This document shows, in pieces, positions 56,600 to 64,000 of a stretch of 64,000 bases of DNA. Location of the stretch: NCBI RefSeq assembly GCF_013031245.1, contig NZ_WPZL01000005.1, forward strand, positions 231,157-295,156, read 5' to 3'. The notes beneath the pieces were generated by a model. It saw only the letters and a program-made list of their open reading frames with translations. It was not told the origin of the DNA and searched no databases. The position numbers and the translations under genes were made by a program. The stretch's first letter is position 1, and each line of letters begins with the position of its first letter. The DNA comes from Ruegeria lacuscaerulensis (lineage in GTDB: Bacteria; Pseudomonadota; Alphaproteobacteria; Rhodobacterales; Rhodobacteraceae).

Positions 56600-58549
56600 A
56601 TGTCGCTCGACAGTATTACTGAACAAATTGCACATTTTGTTGGAGCCTTTGAACTTATTTCCGAGCAGGCGCGTCTGCGGGATCAGTACGAAGAATTCGT
56701 CGCATTAAGACGCAAAGCCGAGCTGGAAGACCTGGAAGATCCCACACGCATTCAAATCAAGGCGAACCTGCAACTTGACCCAGGTGAATACGAGGCGTCA
56801 GGTTACAGTTTTGCAGCTGCGCAGGTGAGCATGCCACCGGCGCCAGCGCTTCCAGGATCAACCGGGGATGCACCGGTTTTCCTGAGTTCTCCAGTTAGTC
56901 CGGAATTCAATTTCCCTGAAACGGAAGCGATCGGAGCGCCGTCGCTGTCCGTTCAATTGAACGCTGTTCAGTTGCTACCAGAGATTGAGCTTGAAATTAT
57001 CGGATCAGCTGTAACATATACATTCCAGACCCTGAATCTGAGTGACAACGACACGATCGGCGAAGGTGATTTCCGCGATGTCGAAGTCCTAATGGAACAG
57101 GGCGAAGCGATGCTAAACACAGCGATGTCGATGCATGCGCTGTCCGAGTTGCCAATCAATATTTCGGATTACCAGACGGACGAGGTGATCGAGACGCTCA
57201 TCGAACAGATGCTGTCCCCGCAAAACGCCGAAGTCGAAGGTGCCACCGTGCATCAGTTCCATGGCGAGGATGCGATGGGCGTGATCGTGAACGGAGAATA
57301 TCTTGATGAAATGCCGGTCTGGAGCGAATTGCTTCCGGAGCATCATCAGCCGGATGATGACACAGAGGACGACACCCCCGATCCAATGCCTGCGGAATGG
57401 GACCAATCCGAAGACCCCGATTTCGAAGACGGTCATTCAATGGTCACAGGTGCCAATCTGGCGATCAACGAGGTTGCGGTGAATGTCGGCTGGGTTGACG
57501 CACCCAATTTTATCGTAGGCGGAAAAGCCGTGAACCTGACGGTTGTGAGTCAGGTCGCCGTTGTTTCAGATAATGACGAAGGCGATTCCGGCGCGCAGAG
57601 CGATACGAATGTTATTCAGTCCTCGCTGATCGATGTTAAAGCCAGCGAAGCGCCGTGGGTGCAGGACAACGTCGCGGAACCTGGTCAGGACACGATTGTA
57701 GCTATCGACTGGATATCCGGCGATCTCATTGTTTCCAATTTCATCGAGCAGGTGATCGACGCCACTGATATCGACCAGATTCACACCGATATCACGGCCT
57801 CCTCCACTGCGTACACCATGGGCGAAAACGTCCTGGTCAACGTGACTGATATCCTTCAGTTGGGCAGCTATTACGATGTGATCATTGTCGGCGGTGACAT
57901 GATCTCGGTCGATATCGTGTCCCAGACCATCGTTTTGTTGGATGACGACGTGATGTCCGGCGTGGTGCCCAGCGATACAGACGACAACCTGGTCATGAAT
58001 GAGGTCTCGCTGACGACAAATGGTGAAGACACCCATCAGGAACTGAGTGAAAATCTCGCCGACACCGTGTCCCTGCAGAAGGTTGACACCGACGCGCTGG
58101 AGGATGCTCTGCTTAACGACCCGGCGTTTGCTGGTGCAGAATTGGTCCGTGTGCTCAAAATAGATGGGGATTTGTTGCAGGTTAACGTTATTGAACAGAT
58201 CACCATGTTGCAGGATCAGGACGATATATACGTTAATGGATCCAAAGGCGCAGAGGCATCGGCTCTGGGGGGTGGCAACGCCATTCTGAACTCGGCCAGT
58301 ATCAACAAAATGGGCGTGGATTCTGTCGTTATGGCGCAGGAGGGAGAGTATTCCGACCTCTTGTTGCATCAGGCAAGTCTGATTGACGGGCCGGAAGACG
58401 ATAACGGAGAGCTTGTCAATGAAGCCGTAGCGCTTCTGATGGAGGAAGTTGACGCACCGGGCAATTCTGAAAACGCTCCGGGTCAGACCAAGCTGACACC
58501 CTCGGAATCGGCAAGTATCGACGACGGCATGCAATCTATGATAGCGTAG
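56600..58549 (+). CDS. Repeat-containing protein of the type I secretion locus
   Basis: A 649-residue protein. Residues about 1-70 are helical and charged, 80-130 Pro-rich, and 300-560 contain four 20-residue repeats: 307-326, 373-392, 431-450 and 522-541. They share the shape G-[DK]-hydrophobic-x-V-x-hydrophobic-x-Q-hydrophobic run-acidic (for example GGDMISVDIVSQTIVLLDDD). This suggests a beta-solenoid-like structure. There is no signal peptide. AAAGGA precedes the start. It may be a second secreted substrate or an adaptor for the first. Confidence 0.8.
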   Translation: MSLDSITEQIAHFVGAFELISEQARLRDQYEEFVALRRKAELEDLEDPTRIQIKANLQLDPGEYEASGYSFAAAQVSMPPAPALPGSTGDAPVFLSSPVSPEFNFPETEAIGAPSLSVQLNAVQLLPEIELEIIGSAVTYTFQTLNLSDNDTIGEGDFRDVEVLMEQGEAMLNTAMSMHALSELPINISDYQTDEVIETLIEQMLSPQNAEVEGATVHQFHGEDAMGVIVNGEYLDEMPVWSELLPEHHQPDDDTEDDTPDPMPAEWDQSEDPDFEDGHSMVTGANLAINEVAVNVGWVDAPNFIVGGKAVNLTVVSQVAVVSDNDEGDSGAQSDTNVIQSSLIDVKASEAPWVQDNVAEPGQDTIVAIDWISGDLIVSNFIEQVIDATDIDQIHTDITASSTAYTMGENVLVNVTDILQLGSYYDVIIVGGDMISVDIVSQTIVLLDDDVMSGVVPSDTDDNLVMNEVSLTTNGEDTHQELSENLADTVSLQKVDTDALEDALLNDPAFAGAELVRVLKIDGDLLQVNVIEQITMLQDQDDIYVNGSKGAEASALGGGNAILNSASINKMGVDSVVMAQEGEYSDLLLHQASLIDGPEDDNGELVNEAVALLMEEVDAPGNSENAPGQTKLTPSESASIDDGMQSMIA

Positions 58550-58586
58550 TAACCCTGTTTGTTACGAGTGACCCGAAAGTTTTAAC

Positions 58587-60821
58587 ATGACAATTGTATT
58601 TCCGTTGCGCCCTAGACGTTGCGCCAGTCCATTGGATCGCAACGGTGGCGCTGCTTCAAAGGCGCCATCCAATCGCGCTGATGAAGGCAAAAAAAATAAG
58701 ACACCGGGACTACGCCTTTGCGAGGAGTTGCGGGTGCGCGACCCAAAAGACGACAAGCGGGAAGCTACCGCACAGGACGGAACGGGCGCAGACCGAACCG
58801 TGAAACCAGAGTCCGCGCATGAACAAGTAAATGAGGGACCGCACCTGCGCGCCGGACCTTCCCCCCGGCGCCAGCCACCGCAGCCTGATGAAGACAATGA
58901 CCAACAGGGCAGCGGTGCTGGGGTGGCCGACGCCGACAGCCCCGATCCTGAAACCGTCGATAAGACGAGCGACCGTTCACCCCCCGCGTCACGCTCGAAT
59001 GGCGGTGATCGCATGGGCACCACTATCGAGGCCAAGGCGAACCAACCACTGCTGCGTAGCAACACGGGCGGCGGTGACGGAAAGGGGCCACCCCAGACAT
59101 TTCACAAACGGACCCCGCCCGAGGACTTTCAGAAGACGCTGAGAACCTCGCTGCGGGCGATCTATCGCAATCTGGCCTTTGTGCTTGTTCTGACCTGTGC
59201 AACGAACATCCTTATTCTGGCGATCCCGATCTATCTGTTCCAGATCAGCGACCGGGTGCTGACCAGCCGGTCACTGGATACGCTTATCATGCTGACGACC
59301 ATCGTCGCGGGCGCAGTGATCTTTCAGTCGGCCTTTGACGCAGTGCGACGGTTCATGTTGATGCGCACCGCGGTTGAGGTTGCGGCGCGCCTTGGTGCGC
59401 CGGTTCTAAGCGCTGCCGCCCATGCCTCATTGCATGGCACCGGACGTGAATATCAGACACTGGGCGATCTGCAGCAGGTGCGCGGATTTCTGGTTTCCGG
59501 CACGTTGATTTCGTTTTTGGACGTGCCCTTCGCACCGCTGTTCATTCTGATGATCTTTCTCGTTCATCCGCAGCTTGGGATGATCGTGATCGTGACTGCG
59601 CTGCTGTTGATGACCATTGCCCTGATCAACCAGCGGATGACGTCCAAGCCATTTGCCGAGGCGAATAAGGCACAATCGATGGCGAACCAGCATTTGGATT
59701 CAATGGCGCGCAACAGTCAGATCATCAATGCTCTGGCCATGATCCCCGAGGCGGTCCGGATCTGGGGTCGTGACACTGCGCAATCTCTGACCTGGCAGGT
59801 TCGCGCGCAGGACCGGAACGTGATCTTCGCTGCGATATCACGGGCGGTCCGTTTGCTGACGCAAATCTGCATCCTTGGTTGGGGCGCGTTTCTGGCGCTC
59901 CAGGGTCAGATCACAGGCGGAATGGTCATTGCCGCCTCGATCATCGCAGGCCGGGCATTCGCCCCGATCGAAGGTTCGATCGAAGGGTGGAACAGCTTCC
60001 TGCTGACGCGCGCCGCTTATGGCCGGATCAATCAATTGCTGTCGAATTCGGCATTGCAATACGAAAAGCTTCGCCTGCCGCGCCCCGAGGGCCGTCTGGA
60101 CGTAGAGCGCTTGCTCTATGTTCCTGGTGGCACCAAGCGCGTTGTGTTGAACGGAATCAGCTTTTCAATGAACCCGGGTGAGACGCTGGCGATCATCGGA
60201 AACTCTGGCGCGGGCAAGACCACGCTGGGTAAGACGCTGGTGGGATCGGTTCTGCCAACGTCGGGCAGTGTCCGATTGGACCTGATGGACATCCGCAACT
60301 GGGATCCGCGGCAGTTTGGCGAAAGCATCGGATATCTGCCGCAGGACGTGCAACTGTTCCCGGGCACAATAAAGGACAACATCGGCCGGATGCGTTCGGA
60401 TGCGACCGACGAACAGATCCACGATGCTGCCGTTCTGGCCGACGTGCACAACATGATTGCGACACTGCCGCAAGGCTATGAGACTGTGGTAGCCGCCGAT
60501 GGTTCGCCTCTGTCCGGCGGGCAAAAGCAGCGTATTGCCTTGGCGCGTGCGTTCTTTGGCAATCCGCGAATGGTGGTTCTGGACGAGCCGAACTCGAATC
60601 TGGACGTCGCGGGCGACCAGGCTCTGTCCCGCGCTATTGCACAGGCCAGGGAAAGCAAGATTACAGTTGTCGTGATCACCCAGAAACCAACGCTGTTGAA
60701 CGTGGTCGATAAAATCATGCTGCTGACGGATGGCCGCGTGGCGCTGTTTGGCCATCGTGAACAGGTTCTGCAGCAGTTGAACGCGTCGCGCAACAATCAG
60801 CCCGGCATACAGAACCAATAA
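58587..60821 (+). CDS. Type I secretion permease/ATPase with a long N-terminal extension
   Basis: A 744-residue ABC transporter of the PrtD/HlyB group. Residues about 175-450 form the membrane domain with six segments, and about 480-735 form the ATPase: Walker A GNSGAGKTT near 540, signature LSGGQKQRIALARA near 640, Walker B VVLDEPN near 670. The first 170 residues are disordered, rich in Pro, Gly, Arg and Asp, and not part of the normal family. An alternative start at 59010 would remove most of that extension. It exports the neighbouring substrates with the HlyD protein. Confidence 0.92.
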   Translation: MTIVFPLRPRRCASPLDRNGGAASKAPSNRADEGKKNKTPGLRLCEELRVRDPKDDKREATAQDGTGADRTVKPESAHEQVNEGPHLRAGPSPRRQPPQPDEDNDQQGSGAGVADADSPDPETVDKTSDRSPPASRSNGGDRMGTTIEAKANQPLLRSNTGGGDGKGPPQTFHKRTPPEDFQKTLRTSLRAIYRNLAFVLVLTCATNILILAIPIYLFQISDRVLTSRSLDTLIMLTTIVAGAVIFQSAFDAVRRFMLMRTAVEVAARLGAPVLSAAAHASLHGTGREYQTLGDLQQVRGFLVSGTLISFLDVPFAPLFILMIFLVHPQLGMIVIVTALLLMTIALINQRMTSKPFAEANKAQSMANQHLDSMARNSQIINALAMIPEAVRIWGRDTAQSLTWQVRAQDRNVIFAAISRAVRLLTQICILGWGAFLALQGQITGGMVIAASIIAGRAFAPIEGSIEGWNSFLLTRAAYGRINQLLSNSALQYEKLRLPRPEGRLDVERLLYVPGGTKRVVLNGISFSMNPGETLAIIGNSGAGKTTLGKTLVGSVLPTSGSVRLDLMDIRNWDPRQFGESIGYLPQDVQLFPGTIKDNIGRMRSDATDEQIHDAAVLADVHNMIATLPQGYETVVAADGSPLSGGQKQRIALARAFFGNPRMVVLDEPNSNLDVAGDQALSRAIAQARESKITVVVITQKPTLLNVVDKIMLLTDGRVALFGHREQVLQQLNASRNNQPGIQNQ

Positions 60822-60833
60822 GGGGGACTTGGC

Positions 60834-62186
60834 ATGAACGAACTTGTACCCGTTAACAATGATCCCAACGATCCGACCGTTTGGTATGCCGAGGTTCCGC
60901 GCTCGATCAATCGACTGGTTGTCATTGGATTTTTCATGCTGGTTATCTGCTTTGGCGGATTTGGCGTCTGGTCTTTCAGCGCGCCGCTGGCCGCCGCGGT
61001 GATTGCGCAAGGCAGTTTTGTAGCCACCGGTCGCAACAAGATCGTGCAGCACCTGGAAGGCGGTATTATCGAGGACATCAAAGTCGTCGAAGGTCAGGCT
61101 GTTGAAGAGGGTCAGGTCCTCATGACTCTTGACCAAACTTCAGCGGAAGCGAACGAGCGCGAGTTATTCATCCGCAAGATCCGCCTGCAGGCCATGTCCG
61201 AACGTCTGAACGCCGAATACGATGAATTGCAACGGCTTGAGTTTTCCCCGAACCTGATTGAGGCCTCGGATGATGTTGAAGTGATGTCGATCCTGGACGG
61301 GCAGAAGATCAGCTTTGATTTGTCCCGCAAGACATTGCTGAATGATATCGCTCTGTTGGAACGGAATATGGAAGCATTGAAAATCCGATCCAGCGGTTTC
61401 GAAGCTCAGCTTGATAGTATGACACGGCGCGCGGAAATCCTGCAGGAAGAGTATGAGACCAAGGAATCCCTGTTTAAAAAAGGTCTGGTGCGCAAGGGTG
61501 AGTTGAACACGATCCGCCGCGTTCAGGCCGAAGCCGAAGGCCAGCACGCCCGGTTAACTGCCGAGGCCGCTGAGATCAGCCAGATGCTGCTGAAATATGA
61601 AGAGCAGATCACGCGTACGCGGGCCGCCTATCGTGAGGCTGCGTTGGATGAATTAAGCGTCATTGCCGCCGATCTGGAAAGCGTCCGGGAAAAAGCGCGG
61701 CAAGCGCGCAGCGTTCTTGATCGTGCTGTTGTGCGCGCCCCGGTATCGGGTACCGTGGTCCGATTGCACTATCATACGCCGGGTGGTGTGATCGAAACTG
61801 GTGAGCCCATTGCTGAGATTCTGCCCGCTGACGCACCGCTTATCATTGAGGCGCAAATCCCACGCACCGAAATCGACAGCGTTGTAACCGGGCAAATGGC
61901 GACCGTGCGTCTGGTGGCGCTGAACCAGCGGACGACACCGGTGCTGAACGGAGAGGTGTTCTATCTCTCAGCTGACTCTCTGATTGAGGAAACCGGCGGT
62001 GCCCCGCAAGAGGTTTATCTTGCCCGCATCTCTCTGGAACCTGAGGAAATTGATCGCGTGCGGGGGTTCATCCCGACACCGGGCATGCCAGCGGAGATTA
62101 TGATCCAAACGGAAGAACGGACCTTTGCCGCCTATATCGCAAAGCCTGTGACCGACAGTATGTCTCGCGCTTTCCGCGAACAATAA
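60834..62186 (+). CDS. HlyD-family type I secretion adaptor
   Basis: A 450-residue periplasmic adaptor. One N-terminal membrane helix (about 28-52) precedes a lipoyl-like segment (GGIIEDIKVVEGQAVEEGQVLM), a long coiled coil (about 115-300), and a second barrel (LDRAVVRAPVSGTVVRL). It joins the ABC exporter to an outer-membrane channel. AAGGGGGACTTGGC precedes the start, 12 bp after the exporter gene. No TolC-like gene is in the window, so a housekeeping TolC is probably used. Confidence 0.93.
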   Translation: MNELVPVNNDPNDPTVWYAEVPRSINRLVVIGFFMLVICFGGFGVWSFSAPLAAAVIAQGSFVATGRNKIVQHLEGGIIEDIKVVEGQAVEEGQVLMTLDQTSAEANERELFIRKIRLQAMSERLNAEYDELQRLEFSPNLIEASDDVEVMSILDGQKISFDLSRKTLLNDIALLERNMEALKIRSSGFEAQLDSMTRRAEILQEEYETKESLFKKGLVRKGELNTIRRVQAEAEGQHARLTAEAAEISQMLLKYEEQITRTRAAYREAALDELSVIAADLESVREKARQARSVLDRAVVRAPVSGTVVRLHYHTPGGVIETGEPIAEILPADAPLIIEAQIPRTEIDSVVTGQMATVRLVALNQRTTPVLNGEVFYLSADSLIEETGGAPQEVYLARISLEPEEIDRVRGFIPTPGMPAEIMIQTEERTFAAYIAKPVTDSMSRAFREQ

Positions 62187-62266
62187 TCAGGCGGACCTGG
62201 CGGTCAGTCTACACCTTCCAGTTTTTGCCTGTTAGCATCCGGTGAAATTCGCCGGGAGAGCTGTTC

Positions 62267-62644
62267 ATGCCGTTGACCGTAAAAGAAATGATGGAAGCCG
62301 CAAATGCGGTCGTCGAACGTATCGATACGGACGCGGCCAAAGGGATGCTGGGGCAGGGCGGTTTGCTGCTTGACGTCCGCGATGCGGATGAACTGCAAAA
62401 ATCGGGCAGGGCCGCCGGAGCGTACCACATACCGCGTGGCATGCTTGAGTTTCGTGCCGACGATTCCCTGCAATCACATGATCCCGAGCTTCGGAAGGAC
62501 CGCCCGATCGTTCTGTATTGTGGGGGCGGCGGGCGCGCCGCTCTGGCAGGTAAGTTGCTGAAAGATATGGGATATGATCGGGTCTATAACGTCGGAGGAT
62601 TGGCTGATTGGGCGAACGGAGGCGGAGAGATTACCACCCCCTAG
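62267..62644 (+). CDS. Rhodanese-domain protein
   Basis: A 125-residue single-domain rhodanese. The active-site loop is YCGGGGRA, with the catalytic Cys in the expected place, and the C-terminal GLADWANGGGEI is typical. It transfers sulfane sulfur to an acceptor such as cyanide or a thiol. The preceding stretch GKLLKDMGYDRVYNV is helical. GGGAGAGCTGTTC precedes the start. It is not linked to the persulfide operon 40 kb away. Confidence 0.92.
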   Translation: MPLTVKEMMEAANAVVERIDTDAAKGMLGQGGLLLDVRDADELQKSGRAAGAYHIPRGMLEFRADDSLQSHDPELRKDRPIVLYCGGGGRAALAGKLLKDMGYDRVYNVGGLADWANGGGEITTP

Positions 62645-62662
62645 CGGCTGCATTCGGCCCCT

Positions 62663-63421
62663 TCAGGCGTTCAAAAAAGTTCTGACAGCAGCCTCGAACT
62701 CACGTGGTTTCTCAGCGTGCAGCCAGTGGCCCGCGCCGGGTATCCTTGCAAATCGTGCGGCAGGAAACAGGTCACGGATTATGGAGCGATGCTCGGGCAG
62801 GACATAGTCCGAGTCCCCGCCCGACAGGAACAGCGCCGGGCCGTCCCAAGATGCGTCAAAATCCGGAAAACCCATGATCTTTGGCATCTCGGCGGCAAGG
62901 ACATCGAGGTTAAGAAGCCAGCGTTGCCCCTTGATATCAAGCGATTGCGTGAAAAAGCTCTGCAATGCTTTCTCAACGCCCTGATCCGCCAATTGCTGTG
63001 CCGCGTCCGAACGTCTTTCAACCCTGGCCAGATCAACCGCACGCATTGCTTCAATGAACTGGATCTGGCTGTGGGTGTAGGTGACGGGCGCAATGTCAGC
63101 CACCACCAGCTTTCGCACCAGATCGCCATGTTGCAGAGCGAGCGTCATGGCCGCCTTGCCTCCCATCGAATGCCCGACCACATCCGCTTGACCGCCGAAA
63201 TGTTCGATCACTTCAGCAAGATCATTGGCCAGATCAGGATACCTGTGCTGATCAGTCCACATGCTGTTGGCGTGGTTTCGCATATCCACGGCCACAACCT
63301 GCCGTTCATCAGCCAGACGCCGGGCAATGACCCCCCAATTTCGGGCCGAGCCATAAAGCCCGTGCGCGATCAGCAGAGGAGGGTTTGCGGTTGGCTCGCC
63401 ATATATGATCGTGTTCAGCAT
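62663..63421 (-). CDS. Alpha/beta-fold hydrolase
   Basis: A 252-residue serine hydrolase. The nucleophile elbow is GHSMGG (Ser near residue 98), the oxyanion HGLYGSARNWG is near 20, and the C-terminal GAGHWLHAEKP holds the catalytic His. The family resembles YbfF-type esterases. I take the start at ATG 63421, giving MLNTIIYGE; ATG 63463 has a good GGGGGC site and would add 14 residues. The substrate is unknown. Confidence 0.9.
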   Translation of the reverse strand: MLNTIIYGEPTANPPLLIAHGLYGSARNWGVIARRLADERQVVAVDMRNHANSMWTDQHRYPDLANDLAEVIEHFGGQADVVGHSMGGKAAMTLALQHGDLVRKLVVADIAPVTYTHSQIQFIEAMRAVDLARVERRSDAAQQLADQGVEKALQSFFTQSLDIKGQRWLLNLDVLAAEMPKIMGFPDFDASWDGPALFLSGGDSDYVLPEHRSIIRDLFPAARFARIPGAGHWLHAEKPREFEAAVRTFLNA

Positions 63422-63512
63422 GCTGACGTGATACCTGCCGTGGTTTGAAACGACCAGCCCCATTGTCGCCCCCGAACACTGCGGTTAAATTGGCCCGTCA
63501 GGAGGCCGCGCC

Positions 63513-63887
63513 ATGTCGGAAAACACAGATATCCAGAGCCAGATCGCGCAAACGGTCCAGTTGCTACGCAAGAAACTGGGTGTGCGTGACAAAACGCTGA
63601 CGGCCTCGGTACGTAAAGCCAAACGCAGACTGCCGCGGCGGATCTATAAACAAGCGATGATGTTGGCCAACGCCGAGCAGATGGCAGCCCACCCCAAGCT
63701 GAGGCTGGTGCTGGACACTCCGAAGCTTATTCAGGCTTCCGAAGATGTTCAGGCCCATCTGAGCCGCATCAATCTTGCTGACCGGCGCTGGGGTTGGTTT
63801 TTGGGGATGCTGGGCGGGCTGGCTTTTAACCTGCTGGCACTGGCTGTGTTGCTTCTGATCTTTTTACGCTGGCAGGGTCTGATCTGA
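63513..63887 (+). CDS. Small membrane-anchored protein
   Basis: A 124-residue protein. The first 90 residues are basic and helical (VRKAKRRLPRRIYKQAMMLA), and the last 25 form one membrane helix (GMLGGLAFNLLALAVLLLIFL). CAGGAGGCCGCGCC precedes the start. It is probably attached to the inner membrane from the cytoplasm. No function is recognised. It ends just before the glyA terminator. Confidence 0.8.
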   Translation: MSENTDIQSQIAQTVQLLRKKLGVRDKTLTASVRKAKRRLPRRIYKQAMMLANAEQMAAHPKLRLVLDTPKLIQASEDVQAHLSRINLADRRWGWFLGMLGGLAFNLLALAVLLLIFLRWQGLI

Positions 63888-63892
63888 CCTTC

Positions 63893-63925
63893 GGGAAAAA
63901 AAGAACGGCGCCCGATGGGCGCCGC
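63893..63925 (-). terminator. Rho-independent terminator of glyA
   Basis: CGGCGCCC-GAT-GGGCGCCG, read leftward and followed by a T tract on that strand (the AAAAAAAGAA on the + strand). It lies 25 bp past the glyA stop and may also end the convergent gene. Confidence 0.85.
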
Positions 63926-63949
63926 TCAAGCCGTTGAAAACCTGCCGTC

Positions 63950-64000
63950 TTACAGGTTCGGGTAGATCGGGAAGCGGGCGCAGAGTTCGGCGACTTCGGC
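63950..64000 (-). CDS. glyA: Serine hydroxymethyltransferase, C-terminal end (cut by window)
   Basis: Only the last 16 codons and the stop are in view. They read AEVAELCARFPIYPNL, which matches the conserved end of serine hydroxymethyltransferase (usual ending ...FPIYP-x-L). The enzyme makes glycine and 5,10-methylene-THF from serine. A terminator follows. Identification rests on this short tail and is tentative but specific. Confidence 0.75.
   Translation of the reverse strand, partial: AEVAELCARFPIYPNL

Overview
The window looks like chromosomal DNA of a marine alphaproteobacterium of the Roseobacter group (Rhodobacteraceae). This rests on the gene set (GapR/DUF2312, an NDUFA12-type complex I subunit, DUF2155, a ScfR-like regulator, a SqrR/BigR-type persulfide regulator with a persulfide dioxygenase operon), moderate-to-high GC in the core and many short proteins typical of the group. 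No species is assigned.

Core block, 1 to about 25.6 kb: lepA; small cysteine-rich, secreted or membrane proteins; an entericidin-like lipoprotein; a SqrR-like repressor; clpP and clpX; a RidA protein, an NDUFA12 protein, an MlaD-like protein and a DUF2155 protein; aat; accB-accC; two regulators; a response regulator with a symporter-histidine kinase fusion; a FliM/FliN-like C-domain protein; a sulfide-detoxification operon (persulfide dioxygenase, two half-size YeeE/YedE proteins, TIGR01244 sulfur transferase); gapR; and tRNA-Thr(TGT). The 5.5-6.7 kb gap has no convincing protein gene but several strong hairpins, one resembling a structured RNA with a terminator.

Mobile and accessory block, about 25.68 to 43 kb: an integrative element sits at the 3' end of tRNA-Thr. 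It carries a tyrosine integrase, a 430-residue protein with polymerase-palm-like motifs, three iteron-like repeats, a serine recombinase, a P-loop ATPase and unknown genes. A 14-bp copy of the tRNA 3' end at 34471-34484 fits its far attachment site. A second, degenerate element follows: another att-like sequence with an integrase 5' fragment fused to a resolvase 3' fragment. Beyond it lie a cysteine-synthase-like gene, a module of peptidoglycan amidase, trypsin-like protease and SGNH hydrolase, transposase debris, a DUF2189 protein and a broken efflux adaptor gene.

Surface-glycan block, 43-49 kb: two glycosyltransferases, a methyltransferase-like protein and three sulfotransferase-like proteins. 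They probably build or sulfate an extracellular polysaccharide, though strands and composition vary. A secreted lectin-like protein, a DMT exporter and tRNA-Leu(TAA) follow.

Secretion block, 52.4-62.2 kb: a LuxR-type regulator, with a small protein carrying an HEPN-like motif, diverges from a type I secretion locus. That locus comprises a 713-residue Gly/Asp-rich protein, a 649-residue protein with four 20-residue repeats, an ABC exporter with a long disordered N-terminus, and an HlyD adaptor. No TolC-like gene is visible. The window closes with a rhodanese, an alpha/beta hydrolase, a small membrane protein and the last 16 codons of glyA.
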